DNA from: Psychromicrobium silvestre
GTDB taxonomy: Bacteria; Actinomycetota; Actinomycetes; Actinomycetales; Micrococcaceae
Assembly (NCBI RefSeq): GCF_013408295.1
Contig: NZ_JACBYQ010000002.1
Coordinates: 496,001-560,000, forward strand
Direction: 5' to 3'
DNA: 64,000 nucleotides
How positions within the stretch are numbered: the first letter of the stretch is position 1; each line of letters starts with the position of its first letter. Shown one piece after another: positions 53,057-62,046 of this stretch. The notes below the pieces were generated by a model, which was not told where the DNA came from, did no database searches, and saw only the letters and a program-made list of their open reading frames with translations. Position numbers and translations under genes: made by a program.

Positions 53057-54040
53057 ATGAAAATAGATCCACAATTAGTCCCTGTACTGGCGCCGCTTAC
53101 ACAGGCTATTAGCTCGAATGTCTCGATCGACGTCGTTGCCGAACGAGCGGCAGAAGTCAGTCAATCCCGGGGCATGGTTGGTACTTTGACCCGCGCGATT
53201 CCGGAGTCGGTGACCTGGGTTGACCTCGAAACTGACGGTAACCATCCGGTGCCGATACGGGTGTTCACCCCGGTCAAGAGCACCGAGGCGATAGATCGGG
53301 CCGCTCTCGTCTACGCCCACGGTGGGGCTTGGCGTACCGGTTCGCCCGATACCGTGCACGAGCACACCGGAAATCTTGCGGCAGATGCAGACGTTGTGGT
53401 TATCAGTATCGACTACCGGCTCATCCCGGAGAATCCGTATCCGGCTGGCTTAGATGACGTCACTGAAGTCCTACGTTGGGTGGTGGAACACGCCGTCGAA
53501 CTCAGAGTGGATCCCCAGCGAATCGCTGTCGGCGGATCAAGCGCCGGTGGTAATCTGGCGGCAGCTCTCGCGTTGCGCGCCCGGGATCATGGAGGACCCG
53601 CAATCGCCTTGCAACTCTTGGAAGCGCCTGCTCTCGATCTTGCCTGTGATTCACCGTCCTGGGACGAATGTCGGCAAGATATCCCGCCCCTAGCCGAAAT
53701 GCTTGATCGGGGCTTGGGCAAGTATCGGCTTGCCGGGGCGGATCCGAAAGACCCATATGCCTCACCACTTTCCGCCGCATCCTTCGAAAACCTTCCACCG
53801 GCACATCTTCTCGTCGGAGAAGCGGATCCTCTCCGTTCTGACAGCGTCCGGTACGCAGAAGCGCTCGGTGCCGCAGGAGTAAGGGTCAGCCTGCAAATTT
53901 TCCCCGGAATAGTCCACGGCACGGAGAATTTTGTCGAATTGCTGCCCACCGCAGCACAGTGGCACCGCGCCTGCGTGGCTGCACTGCGGTCCCTCACCCC
54001 AACCGATGACGCCAATACTGGCACAGTGCAAGGAGCCTAA
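53057..54040 (+). CDS. Alpha/beta hydrolase (acetyl-esterase/HSL family)
   Basis: 327 residues of the hormone-sensitive-lipase type: oxyanion motif YAHGGAWRTG, nucleophile VGGSSAGGNLAAAL, acid in LLVGEADPLRSDS, and histidine in FPGIVHGTENF. Cytosolic. Within the mannoside operon it probably removes acetyl groups from imported oligosaccharides (inference). ATG after GGAAGG. Confidence 0.92.
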   Translation: MKIDPQLVPVLAPLTQAISSNVSIDVVAERAAEVSQSRGMVGTLTRAIPESVTWVDLETDGNHPVPIRVFTPVKSTEAIDRAALVYAHGGAWRTGSPDTVHEHTGNLAADADVVVISIDYRLIPENPYPAGLDDVTEVLRWVVEHAVELRVDPQRIAVGGSSAGGNLAAALALRARDHGGPAIALQLLEAPALDLACDSPSWDECRQDIPPLAEMLDRGLGKYRLAGADPKDPYASPLSAASFENLPPAHLLVGEADPLRSDSVRYAEALGAAGVRVSLQIFPGIVHGTENFVELLPTAAQWHRACVAALRSLTPTDDANTGTVQGA

Positions 54041-54041
54041 C

Positions 54042-54920
54042 GTGACCAATTCCCCACAAAGCACGAGCTCGGATCTGCCAAGTGACGCTATTCCTCCGGT
54101 TATCGCCGGATTGGTTGCTGCTGCCGGCCTCAACCCCGGAGTCTTGTTGGAGCATCTCGGGGTGCCAGGGCCCGTCGAAGATCTCATGCTCACCTCCACC
54201 CTGGGCCTATCTCTGCATCAGCTCGAGACTTTACGTGAAGAGTTCCGCAAGGAGAATGAGAAGTCCGCCGAAGAACTCATGGCAGACCCTAAATTCGCTG
54301 CCTTGATTGAGAATCTTCCTTTCACCCGTGGAGATCGAGTCGTGATTGTAGGAGATTCGATCACCGCAGTGGCGACCAGTTGGGCCAATATCCTTGGAGT
54401 CATCCTGCAGCACCGCGGTATCGAGCTGATCAATCGGGCCGTGAGCGGACGCAGCTCAACCGAGACAATCGCGGTGTTCGACAAGACTCTTGCACTGAAT
54501 CCGGATTGGATCGTGTTGATGATCGGTGCGAACGATGTTCGCCGTCATGGCGCCGTAGCGGGAGTGAGACTACTTTCTCTCGACGAGAGCATCCGCAATA
54601 TCAAGGAACTATGCAGAATGGCTTCCGAGGAATCCCACGCGCGGGTGGTGGTTATTCCTTCGCACCCACCCATTGATCCGAGCAAAGTTGAGGAGAACAG
54701 ATCTGCGGGAACCTTTTGGCTGGTTGAGGAGGTTGAATCAGCCCGTCAGGCGGTTGTGGCGGCCGTGCCTGATGCCTTCGATGTAATGACTCACTTAACG
54801 GTAGATTCCAGTTATTGGGGGCCTGACGGAGTGCACCCCACGGCAGCCGGTCAACGTAAACTCTTGCGCTCAATCGCCAACGGACTAACTTCGACTAGTC
54901 CACATCCCTCTAATCAATAA
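54042..54920 (+). CDS. SGNH/GDSL hydrolase (carbohydrate-esterase-like)
   Basis: 292 residues. GTG at 54042 lies 7 bases after AAGGAG, directly behind the previous stop. An N-terminal helical extension (about 1-95) precedes the SGNH core: VIVGDSITAVAT (Ser), MIGANDVRRHG (Asn) and the C-terminal WGPDGVHPTAAGQ (Asp-His). Such enzymes deacetylate oligosaccharides. The long N-terminal extension is unusual for the family and may be a separate domain. Confidence 0.9.
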   Translation: MTNSPQSTSSDLPSDAIPPVIAGLVAAAGLNPGVLLEHLGVPGPVEDLMLTSTLGLSLHQLETLREEFRKENEKSAEELMADPKFAALIENLPFTRGDRVVIVGDSITAVATSWANILGVILQHRGIELINRAVSGRSSTETIAVFDKTLALNPDWIVLMIGANDVRRHGAVAGVRLLSLDESIRNIKELCRMASEESHARVVVIPSHPPIDPSKVEENRSAGTFWLVEEVESARQAVVAAVPDAFDVMTHLTVDSSYWGPDGVHPTAAGQRKLLRSIANGLTSTSPHPSNQ

Positions 54921-54960
54921 ATGACAGTCGCTAGTGTATGGTAGTGACTGTCATTTATTG
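54915..54960. promoter_or_regulatory. Large inverted repeat with shared operator words
   Basis: Perfect 15-bp arms (CAATAAATGACAGTC at 54915-54929 and its complement at 54946-54960). Inside, TGACAGTCGCTA (54922-54933) pairs with TAGTGACTGTCA (54942-54953) with one mismatch around an 8-base centre; ATGGTAGT at 54938. The same words occur before the beta-mannosidase. Operator of the esterase gene and possibly terminator of the preceding operon. Confidence 0.65.
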
Positions 54961-54981
54961 TACTTACCCTGAGGAGTGCCC

Positions 54982-55986
54982 GTGCGCACAAGATCCCGGC
55001 GTCTTTTGACTGCCCTCATAGCAGTCGTCGTTGTGGTCGCTGTGCCGTTGGGTTGGAACCAGGTGTCAGTGCAGCCCGGTGCGTCAATCGTTCGAGTGCT
55101 CTTCGAAGCCAATGCCTTCCCCGAACCGCCGAATTTCGCTGAAATACAAAGCACGGTGAGCGTCACCTCAAACATTTCTATTCCCACCCCCGAGGCACCG
55201 AATGCCGCCCTGGATATTTATGTACCGAAACAAGCCAGCGCGAAACCTCGACCAATCGTTATGTGGGTCCACGGTGGCGGATTCATCTCAGGCAGTAAAG
55301 AGCAAGTCCGTGATTATGTAACAGTCCTGGCTGCCAAGGGCTTCGTGGTGGCAAGCCTCGACTACTCTCTCGCGCCGGGAACACAATATCCTGCTCCAAT
55401 CCGCCAAGGGAACGCAGCGCTGAAATACCTTAGCGACCATGCGACTAACTTCGGAGGGGACAAAACCGCGATGTTCGTTGGTGGCGACTCTGCTGGCTCG
55501 CAAATCGCCAGCCAGTTGGCCGCACTGCAGACCAACCCGACTCTGGCCCGGCAAATGAACCTCACTCCCGGCATAGCTTCCAGCGCTTTGCGTGGAGCCT
55601 TGCTTTTCTGTGGTTTGTACAACATGGAGACCGTCGGTTCAACCGGCTTTCCCGCCCTTCGAAGCTTCCTCTGGTCCTACACGGGCTACCGAGACTGGCT
55701 CAGCTATCCCGATATCTCTCAGCTTTCGACCACCGGTAATGTCACAAGTGCTTACCCGGCAACCCTGCTCACGGTGGGTGATGCCGACCCCTTCGAAAGC
55801 CAGGGAAAGGAGCTAGTTGCGGCATTGAACGCTAAGAAGGTTCCGGTGACCTCCCAGTTCTACACCGGTAGTGGTGCCAAATTAGGCCACGAATACCAAT
55901 TCGATTTTTCCCATCCTGAATCTCAGAAGATGTTTGATCTAACGGTTTCATTCCTGACCACTCACTCAAGTAAGGGCAATTCATGA
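54982..55986 (+). CDS. Membrane-anchored or secreted alpha/beta hydrolase
   Basis: 334 residues. N-terminal RTRSRRLLTALIAVVVVVAVPLGW is a signal anchor; the catalytic domain has VMWVHGGGFISGS (oxyanion), FVGGDSAGSQIASQL (Ser), TVGDADPFES (Asp) and GAKLGHEYQFDF (His). GTG at 54982 follows GAGGAG; GTG at 54976 overlaps the site. Probably an extracellular esterase of the same sugar locus under the inverted repeat at 54915. Coupled by ATGA to a small membrane protein. Confidence 0.9.
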   Translation: MRTRSRRLLTALIAVVVVVAVPLGWNQVSVQPGASIVRVLFEANAFPEPPNFAEIQSTVSVTSNISIPTPEAPNAALDIYVPKQASAKPRPIVMWVHGGGFISGSKEQVRDYVTVLAAKGFVVASLDYSLAPGTQYPAPIRQGNAALKYLSDHATNFGGDKTAMFVGGDSAGSQIASQLAALQTNPTLARQMNLTPGIASSALRGALLFCGLYNMETVGSTGFPALRSFLWSYTGYRDWLSYPDISQLSTTGNVTSAYPATLLTVGDADPFESQGKELVAALNAKKVPVTSQFYTGSGAKLGHEYQFDFSHPESQKMFDLTVSFLTTHSSKGNS

Positions 55987-56117
55987 GCGTCGAAAACGTG
56001 GGCAGCCGCACTGGGCGACCTCGCATCAAGCGAATCTTCCTCTACGCGGGTCTAGTCATCTTGGTAGCCTTTGGTGCCACCTTGCTCTACGGCCTTGCCG
56101 TCTTTCTGAGTTGGTAA
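55983..56117 (+). CDS. Small membrane protein (44 aa)
   Basis: ATG overlaps the esterase stop (ATGA at 55983). The product MSVENVGSRTGRPRIKRIFL is followed by one hydrophobic helix (YAGLVILVAFGATLLYGLAV) and ends FLSW. The coupling and composition support a real gene; no family is recognised. A helper of the anchored esterase is possible. Confidence 0.7.
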   Translation: MSVENVGSRTGRPRIKRIFLYAGLVILVAFGATLLYGLAVFLSW

Positions 56118-56133
56118 CTTGCCTTCTTTGGTC

Positions 56134-56163
56134 GGCGTCACTCAGCGCGGCGTCACTCAGCGC
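56134..56163. repeat. Tandem duplication of a 15-base unit
   Basis: GGCGTCACTCAGCGC occurs twice in tandem (56134-56148, 56149-56163) in the gap between convergent genes. Probably a recent slippage event. Confidence 0.7.
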
Positions 56164-56184
56164 GGTCCCGCCCTCGGCGGACCG

Positions 56185-57051
56185 CTAAATCTTCGACCCA
56201 ATAAGGTTCGCCGTGACCTCCCATAGTTCGCGCTGGATGGCTTCTCCCCGGCCAAGCTGCGGGCATTCCAGCGGCTTCATGGTCTTCGCGGCAAAGTAAC
56301 CACCGGTAATATCCGCGAAGTTAGGGTCGACTGCAAGCTTCACGATGGTGTCAGCACCATGCTGGGGATTACCGATGTTTAGTCGGCTAAGAGCTTTCTC
56401 CAGGAATCCCGAGAAGGGCAGTTCCCGGCCCAAGCCAGTTGCGTTGAAGCCAGGACAGCAGCAGGTCACCGCAACACCAGTGCCAGCAAGTTGCCTGCCC
56501 AACTCCTGGGTAAACATCACGTCCAGGAGCTTGCTCCGACCGTATAGCGGGCCGGACTCACGACGAGTGAAATTCGCCGTCTCGGTCAGATCGATCATTG
56601 GATCGAAGTGCCGCACCTGCAATGAAGCCCTAGATGCCACGGTGACAATCCGGGCGGGAGCCGAGGCGAGTAACTTGTCACGCAGCGCATTGGTCAGCAC
56701 CCAGGGAGCTAGGTAGTTCACTGCCGTCATCTCGGCGAGGCCCTCCGAGGTGACTCGCTGAGAAAAGGCATGCAGGCCGGCATTGTTAATCAGCACATTG
56801 ATCTGCGGATAGTAGGCGGCAATCTCCTGACCCACCCGGCGCACATCGCTGAGCAGGGATAGATCAGCCAGGAAAATATCGGCGGCGGCCCCTGGCACCC
56901 GCTGCTCAATCTCCTCACGCACGGCCTCGGCCTTTTGCTCACTGCGGGCGAGAATACCGAGGCGGGCGCCACTGCGAGCCAGGTCGAAAGCGGCTAGCCG
57001 ACCTATGCCGTTTGTAGCCCCGGTCAAGATAATAACGGGTTGGGTACTCAT
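56185..57051 (-). CDS. SDR-family NAD(P)-dependent oxidoreductase
   Basis: 288 residues. Rossmann motif ILTGATNGIGRLAAFDLARS, NNAG in VLINNAGLHAF, catalytic Ser region VTVASRAS, and YGRSKLLDV (Tyr-x3-Lys). Similar to retinol-dehydrogenase-like SDRs. Divergent from a MarR regulator with two operator palindromes in the 88-base interval, so it is likely the regulated target. Confidence 0.93.
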   Translation of the reverse strand: MSTQPVIILTGATNGIGRLAAFDLARSGARLGILARSEQKAEAVREEIEQRVPGAAADIFLADLSLLSDVRRVGQEIAAYYPQINVLINNAGLHAFSQRVTSEGLAEMTAVNYLAPWVLTNALRDKLLASAPARIVTVASRASLQVRHFDPMIDLTETANFTRRESGPLYGRSKLLDVMFTQELGRQLAGTGVAVTCCCPGFNATGLGRELPFSGFLEKALSRLNIGNPQHGADTIVKLAVDPNFADITGGYFAAKTMKPLECPQLGRGEAIQRELWEVTANLIGSKI

Positions 57052-57073
57052 CGAATCTCCAGACTGATATATT

Positions 57074-57115
57074 GAGGTACCTCACTAATGTAACACTTGA
57101 TGAGGTACCTCATCA
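57074..57115. promoter_or_regulatory. Twin palindromes, MarR operator
   Basis: GAGGTACCTC at 57074-57083 and again at 57102-57111; the second lies within a perfect 18-bp palindrome (57098-57115). Centres are 28 bp apart. They lie between the divergent SDR and MarR genes and match the expectation for a dimeric MarR repressor. Confidence 0.75.
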
Positions 57116-57139
57116 ATGACGGAGAGTCAGGACAGCTTC

Positions 57140-57574
57140 ATGACCGATCGAACCGTGACCGCCGTAGAGGTCGGCTTGCGATATCTCTCGCTCGGACACC
57201 GGATGCGCCGGGTTGTCGACGACGGAATGGCTCACGGCGGGCTTTCCCTTGCCCGCACAAAAGTTCTGCAAGTTCTTCAACTGCAAGGACCGCTGCGGCA
57301 GGCATCGCTGGCCGAGGCGCTGAGCCAGGCTCCTCGATCGGTCACTCAATCCCTTGAGGCCCTGGAGCGGGATGGCTTTGTGGAACGAACGTCGGACCCC
57401 GAGGACGGACGGTCTAAGCTCGTCCGCCTTACTCCCCAAGGCAGCAAAGCCTTGGCCACCGGAACAGCTGCAGGCGAGCGGGTGCTCAGTGAGATCTTCG
57501 CAAAAATGACTGCCGAGCAACTCGCGGAGCTGGGAAGGCTCCTTGATGTTATTGATCGAGGCTTAGAGGTCTAG
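57140..57574 (+). CDS. MarR-family transcriptional regulator
   Basis: 144 residues: winged helix with LQLQGPLRQASLAEALSQAP, SVTQSLEALERDGFVERTSD and the wing PEDGRSKLVRLTPQG, plus dimerisation helices at both ends. ATG at 57140 sits 7 bases after AGGA; ATG at 57116, which abuts the palindrome, is the alternative. Likely autorepresses and controls the divergent SDR through the twin palindromes. Confidence 0.9.
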   Translation: MTDRTVTAVEVGLRYLSLGHRMRRVVDDGMAHGGLSLARTKVLQVLQLQGPLRQASLAEALSQAPRSVTQSLEALERDGFVERTSDPEDGRSKLVRLTPQGSKALATGTAAGERVLSEIFAKMTAEQLAELGRLLDVIDRGLEV

Positions 57575-57628
57575 GATCCCGAATCGTTGCAACTAGAGTG
57601 ATTGTTGTAGCCTCTCGGAGGGAATCTT

Positions 57629-58444
57629 GTGACTACCTTGCCTTTTATCTCCTATCTTGGCGGCCCCGAGCCGGTGCACTATGCGCACGGACCGGACTCG
57701 CAGCGCCAAGTCGGCGTTCCCGAAGGGGAGCTTCTCGAATTCGACTGTAACTCCAGTGAAGTATTCCCCGGCACAACTCGTACCTTCTGGTTATACGTCC
57801 CCCAGCAGTACTCTCCCGACGAAGAAGCCGCTCTGATGGTCTTCCAAGATGGAGCGATGTACTACGACCCCGAAGGCGAAATTCGGGCTGGCATTGTCTT
57901 GGATAATCTCATCCATCAAGGGCAAATACCCGTCACTTTGGCCATTTTCGTGGATCCCGGCCAACCCGGAAACCGGAACATCGAGTACGACGCCTACGAT
58001 GACAACTACGCTTCCTTCTTACTGAATGAGGTCGTCCCCCGAGTCCAGGCCGATTACAACATAAGCAGCAAGCCGGATGACTGGGGAATCTGCGGCGGCA
58101 GCAGCGGGGGTAACTGCGCGCTGACGGCAGCCTGGACTCGTCCCGATAGCTTCCGCCGAGTCATCAGCTTCCTCGGCAGCTTCGCCCAAATGCCAGGCGG
58201 AAACCCCTACCCCGCCGCGATTCGCAGCACCGAACCCAAACCGCTGCGAATCTTTATGCAAGCCGCCACCCGGGATCTCAACTGGAATGCACCCACCATG
58301 AACTGGTTCAGCGAAAACCTGCAAGTCGCGGCCGCCCTGGCGGAACGAGACTACGATTTCCGCTTTGTCCTCGGCGATGGAGGCCATAACCCCAACCACT
58401 GTGGAGTCCTGCTCCCCGACGCCTTACGCTGGTTATGGCGCTGA
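57629..58444 (+). CDS. Enterochelin-esterase-like alpha/beta hydrolase
   Basis: 271 residues; GTG after GGAGGG. Esterase-D/Fes-like fold: [35 protein letters not shown] (oxyanion side), nucleophile in [18 protein letters not shown], and the histidine in [20 protein letters not shown]. No signal peptide. Substrate may be a sugar ester or siderophore ester; no siderophore genes are near. Confidence 0.85.
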   Translation: MTTLPFISYLGGPEPVHYAHGPDSQRQVGVPEGELLEFDCNSSEVFPGTTRTFWLYVPQQYSPDEEAALMVFQDGAMYYDPEGEIRAGIVLDNLIHQGQIPVTLAIFVDPGQPGNRNIEYDAYDDNYASFLLNEVVPRVQADYNISSKPDDWGICGGSSGGNCALTAAWTRPDSFRRVISFLGSFAQMPGGNPYPAAIRSTEPKPLRIFMQAATRDLNWNAPTMNWFSENLQVAAALAERDYDFRFVLGDGGHNPNHCGVLLPDALRWLWR

Positions 58445-58486
58445 GTATCCAGTTGCCTATCGAGCTTGCAGTCCCGAGGAGCACCC

Positions 58487-58891
58487 ATGAACGAGAAGAA
58501 GCCTTCCGTCCTTTTTGTCTGCGTGCATAACGCGGGTCGCTCCCAGATGGCCGCCGCCTTTCTCACCAGCCTGAGCAATGGATCGATTGAAGTTCGATCG
58601 GCCGGATCGGAGCCGGCAGATCAGGTCAACCCGGCTGCAGTTGCCGCAATGGCAGAACTTGGCATCGACATCGCTGCCGAGATCCCGAAGGTGCTGACCA
58701 CGGCGGCAGTCCAGGAGTCCGACGTCGTGATCACCATGGGCTGCGGCGACAGCTGCCCATTTTTCCCCGGCAAACGCTACGAGGATTGGAAACTCGACGA
58801 TCCGGCTGGCCAAGGCTTGGCATCCGTCCGTCCGATTCGGGATGAGATTAAGCGCCGGGTCGAAGAACTTATCACCTCACTCAGGGCGTAA
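58487..58891 (+). CDS. arsC: Arsenate reductase, LMW-phosphatase type (second locus)
   Basis: 134 residues with CVHNAGRSQMAAAFL (C-X5-R) and MGCGDSCPFFPGKRYEDWKL. Nearly the same protein as that at 34734, differing mainly in the last third. ATG after GAGGAG. It stands alone without a regulator or pump, next to the copper operon, and may be the resident chromosomal copy. Confidence 0.93.
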   Translation: MNEKKPSVLFVCVHNAGRSQMAAAFLTSLSNGSIEVRSAGSEPADQVNPAAVAAMAELGIDIAAEIPKVLTTAAVQESDVVITMGCGDSCPFFPGKRYEDWKLDDPAGQGLASVRPIRDEIKRRVEELITSLRA

Positions 58892-59004
58892 ACCAAACGA
58901 AACACCGCAAACAGCAGCAGTCTCTGCGGAGATGCTCGCTTTGCCATGCCTCAGAGGCCCAGGATAACCAGAAAAAGCCTGCAAACTTGCCCAAAATCTC
59001 ACAT

Positions 59005-59062
59005 TGACTTATACCCCAAGGGGGTATAGGTTGGGGATCGAAGCAATACCGGAGGGGGGTAT
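59005..59062 (+). promoter_or_regulatory. CsoR operators and promoter of copper operon
   Basis: TTGACT (59005-59010) overlaps a perfect repeat TATACCCC (59010-59017) / GGGGTATA (59021-59028). A second, weaker pair ATACC (59046-59050) / GGTAT (59058-59062) follows. This A/T-flanked CCCC-GGGG type is the known CsoR box; Cu(I) binding to CsoR would release it. Confidence 0.85.
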
Positions 59063-59103
59063 CACTGAAAGAGACCCCAGGGGCGAACAATGGAGAAGTG
59101 ACC

Positions 59104-59403
59104 ATGAGCGAAGCAGCACATTCACACGGCTATATCCACGAAAAGGACGACTACCTCAAGCGGCTACGCCGGATTGAGGGACAGGCTCGGGGCCTGCAGA
59201 AGATGGTCGAAGAAGAGAAGTACTGCATCGATATCTTGACCCAGGTCTCGGCGATGACCAAAGCCCTCCAATCCGTTGCGCTCGGCCTGCTCAATGAACA
59301 TATGGATCACTGCGTCTTGGACGCCGCCAAGGCCGGTGGGCCGGAAGCCGCCATCAAACTCAAGGAAGCCTCCGACGCAATCGCCCGTTTAGTCCGGTCC
59401 TAA
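59104..59403 (+). CDS. csoR: Copper-sensing repressor CsoR family
   Basis: 99-residue all-helical repressor. Copper ligands in order C-H-C: cysteine in EEKYCIDIL, histidine and cysteine in EHMDHCVLDAA. The N-terminus AHSHGYIHEKDDYLKRLRRIEGQARGL is the family pattern. ATG at 59104 follows GGAGAAG. First gene of csoR-copZ-copA under the boxes at 59005-59062, hence autoregulated. Confidence 0.93.
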   Translation: MSEAAHSHGYIHEKDDYLKRLRRIEGQARGLQKMVEEEKYCIDILTQVSAMTKALQSVALGLLNEHMDHCVLDAAKAGGPEAAIKLKEASDAIARLVRS

Positions 59404-59428
59404 AACCCGCTTCGAAAGGAACTGAGCC

Positions 59429-59632
59429 ATGAGCACCGCCAACTACACCGTCACCGGCATGACCTGCGGACACTGCGTCTCTTCAGTCACCGAGGAGGTA
59501 CAAGAGATCCCGGGAGTAACGGAGGTCGATATTGACCTGGAATCCGGCTCCCTGTCAATCACAAGCGATCAACGGCTCGATGACGACCTCGTCAAAGCCG
59601 CCGTCGAAGAGGCCGGCTACCAACTCGGATGA
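59429..59632 (+). CDS. copZ: Copper chaperone CopZ (HMA domain)
   Basis: 67-residue ferredoxin-like metal chaperone with TGMTCGHCVSSV (CxxC) near the start. Delivers Cu(I) to the ATPase and CsoR. Located 25 bases after csoR with AAAGGAA site. Usual length for the family. Confidence 0.95.
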   Translation: MSTANYTVTGMTCGHCVSSVTEEVQEIPGVTEVDIDLESGSLSITSDQRLDDDLVKAAVEEAGYQLG

Positions 59633-59700
59633 AAACCATCACCCAGGTGGTGGAATTCGTCGTCGCACAGATTCGCCAAGCGGTCACCGAACCCGCATAA
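59629..59700 (+). CDS. Possible 23-aa peptide between copZ and copA
   Basis: ATG overlaps the copZ stop (ATGA at 59629) and the frame ends at TAA 59698-59700. Product [20 protein letters not shown] plus three residues; amphipathic helix-like. Coupling suggests translation, but the shortness means chance is possible. Confidence 0.35.
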   Translation: MKTITQVVEFVVAQIRQAVTEPA

Positions 59701-59719
59701 TCCAGAAGAGATGATTTCC

Positions 59720-62035
59720 GTGGCTAGAACAGTTCAATCCATCACCTCGACAACACCAATCCTGAGCAGCATAGAACTGGAAATTGGCGGCATGACCTGC
59801 GCCTCCTGCGCCAATCGGATCGAGCGCAAGCTCAATAAACTCGACGGCGTCACCGCCACAGTTAACTACGCCACCGAAAAAGCCAAGGTCTCCTTTCCCG
59901 CCGAAATCTCCACAGAGGATCTGGTGGGCACCGTTAAATCCGCCGGTTATACGGCCGAGTTGCCCAAGCTCACCACCGATCCGGAAACCGCCACCCCCGA
60001 GGATTCGACAAAAAGCCTGCGTCAGCGACTCATCGTTTCCGCGGCGCTATCCATCCCGGTGATCGCCCTGGCGATGATCCCCGCACTGCAATTCACCAAC
60101 TGGCAATGGCTATCCCTGACCCTGGCCGCTCCGGTAGTGGTCTGGGGAGCCTGGCCCTTCCATCGCGCCGCCTGGGTCAACCTGCGCCACGGTTCCTCAA
60201 CCATGGACACGCTCATTTCGATGGGCACCCTGGCCGCGCTGGGCTGGTCCATCTACGCCCTCTTCTGGGGGACTGCGGGCATGCCCGGGATGACTCATCC
60301 CTTCGAATTCACGGTGGCTCGCAGTGACGGGCTAAGCAATATCTACCTGGAAGCCGCCGCTGGGGTCACCACCTTCATCCTGGCCGGACGCTATTTCGAA
60401 GCCAGGTCTAAACGCCAGGCGGGAGCTGCATTGCGAGCGCTGCTGGAACTGGGTGCTAAGGAGGTCTCCGTGCTCCGGCCGGGACCCAACGGAACAATCG
60501 AGGAGCAGATCGACACCGCCCAACTGGCCGTCGGAGATCTTTTTCTGGTCCGCCCAGGCGAGAAGGTCGCCACCGACGGTGTGATTGAAGAAGGTAGTTC
60601 GGCGGTAGACGCATCAATGCTCACCGGTGAATCCGTTCCGGTTGAAGTAGGCGTCGGGGATGCCGTGGTGGGCGCTACGATCAATGCCGGAGGACGGCTA
60701 GTGGTGCGAGCCACCCGGATTGGCGCCGATACCCAATTAGCTCAGCTCGCCCACCTGGTCGAGGACGCTCAGAACGGTAAGGCGCGGGCGCAGCGGCTAG
60801 CAGATCGGATTTCCGGGATCTTCGTGCCGATAGTGATCGGCTTGGCGGTTGCCACGCTCGGTTTCTGGATTAGCATTGGGGCAGGCCTCCCGGCAGCCTT
60901 CACGGCGGCGGTCGCCGTCTTGATCATTGCCTGCCCCTGCGCACTCGGACTGGCAACCCCCACGGCACTGATGGTCGGCACCGGCCGGGGCGCACAATTG
61001 GGCATCTTGATCAAGGGCCCGGAGGTCCTCGAATCTACTCGCGAAGTAGACACCATTGTGCTGGACAAAACCGGCACCGTGACCACCGGACGGATGAGCC
61101 TGCTGGAGGTCGTGGCTGCCGAAGGCGAGGATTCTCAAGATGTTTTGCGGCTAGCTGGTGCCCTTGAGGACGCCTCCGAGCATCCGATTGCGCGGGCCAT
61201 TGCCGCCGGGGCACGGGATCGTCTTGATTCACTTCCCGCGGTGCAGGATTTCGCCAATCTCGAAGGCTTGGGCGTTGAGGGTTCGGTGCAGCTCAAGGGC
61301 CTGAGTAGGAAGGTCTTGGTCGGCCGAGCGCGGCTCGTGACGACATCCGAACAACCGTTGCCCGCCGAGCTAGATCTCGCTCTGGCAAGGGCACAGGACG
61401 CCGGAGGGACCGCCGTCGTGGTGGCTTGGGACGGCCGAGCGCGTGGGGTGATCGTGGTGACGGACACCATCAAAGACAGCTCGGCCGAAGCCATTTCCCA
61501 ATTGCGCTCCCTTGGCCTCACTCCGGTGCTGCTGACCGGTGATAACCAGGCCGCAGCCCGAACGGTCGCCGCCGCGGTGGGGATCGAGAGCGATGCGGTA
61601 ATCGCCGAGGTGCTTCCTGCGGACAAGGTTGAAGTCATTAAACGACTGCAAGCCGAAGGGAAAACGGTCGCCATGGTGGGCGACGGCGTCAACGACGCTG
61701 CTGCCCTGGCTCAGGCCGATCTCGGGCTGGCTATGGGTACCGGCGCAGATGTGGCCATTGAGGCCAGCGACCTCACCTTGGTTCGTGGCGATCTGCGGGT
61801 GGCTGCGGATGCCATTAGGCTGTCCCGGCGCACCCTGGCCACCATCAAGGGAAATCTGTTCTGGGCTTTCGCCTATAACGTCGCAGCTCTGCCCCTTGCG
61901 GCCGCCGGATTGCTCAACCCGATGCTGGCTGGAGCGGCAATGGCCTTCTCCTCCGTCTTTGTGGTCTCCAACAGCCTGCGGCTACGAGGGTTCAAACCAC
62001 TTAGCAAGGTCTCGGCGGATGGTGCGCACCACTGA
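59720..62035 (+). CDS. copA: Copper-translocating P1B-type ATPase
   Basis: 771 residues. One N-terminal HMA domain with [16 protein letters not shown], eight membrane helices, actuator TGES ([13 protein letters not shown]), the Cu(I) site [16 protein letters not shown] in helix 6, phosphorylation site [10 protein letters not shown], and hinge [12 protein letters not shown]. Exports cytosolic Cu(I). GTG at 59720 lies 9 bases after GAAGAG; the ATG at 59711 abuts that site and is less likely. Ends 11 bases from the convergent histidine kinase. Confidence 0.95.
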   Translation: MARTVQSITSTTPILSSIELEIGGMTCASCANRIERKLNKLDGVTATVNYATEKAKVSFPAEISTEDLVGTVKSAGYTAELPKLTTDPETATPEDSTKSLRQRLIVSAALSIPVIALAMIPALQFTNWQWLSLTLAAPVVVWGAWPFHRAAWVNLRHGSSTMDTLISMGTLAALGWSIYALFWGTAGMPGMTHPFEFTVARSDGLSNIYLEAAAGVTTFILAGRYFEARSKRQAGAALRALLELGAKEVSVLRPGPNGTIEEQIDTAQLAVGDLFLVRPGEKVATDGVIEEGSSAVDASMLTGESVPVEVGVGDAVVGATINAGGRLVVRATRIGADTQLAQLAHLVEDAQNGKARAQRLADRISGIFVPIVIGLAVATLGFWISIGAGLPAAFTAAVAVLIIACPCALGLATPTALMVGTGRGAQLGILIKGPEVLESTREVDTIVLDKTGTVTTGRMSLLEVVAAEGEDSQDVLRLAGALEDASEHPIARAIAAGARDRLDSLPAVQDFANLEGLGVEGSVQLKGLSRKVLVGRARLVTTSEQPLPAELDLALARAQDAGGTAVVVAWDGRARGVIVVTDTIKDSSAEAISQLRSLGLTPVLLTGDNQAAARTVAAAVGIESDAVIAEVLPADKVEVIKRLQAEGKTVAMVGDGVNDAAALAQADLGLAMGTGADVAIEASDLTLVRGDLRVAADAIRLSRRTLATIKGNLFWAFAYNVAALPLAAAGLLNPMLAGAAMAFSSVFVVSNSLRLRGFKPLSKVSADGAHH

Positions 62036-62046
62036 AAGGCGTGATC

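Noticed and set aside
54915-54960. Simple terminator for the SGNH gene
   Set aside because: Symmetry is perfect, but its words recur at the beta-mannosidase promoter and it lies just before the next gene, so an operator is the better first reading.
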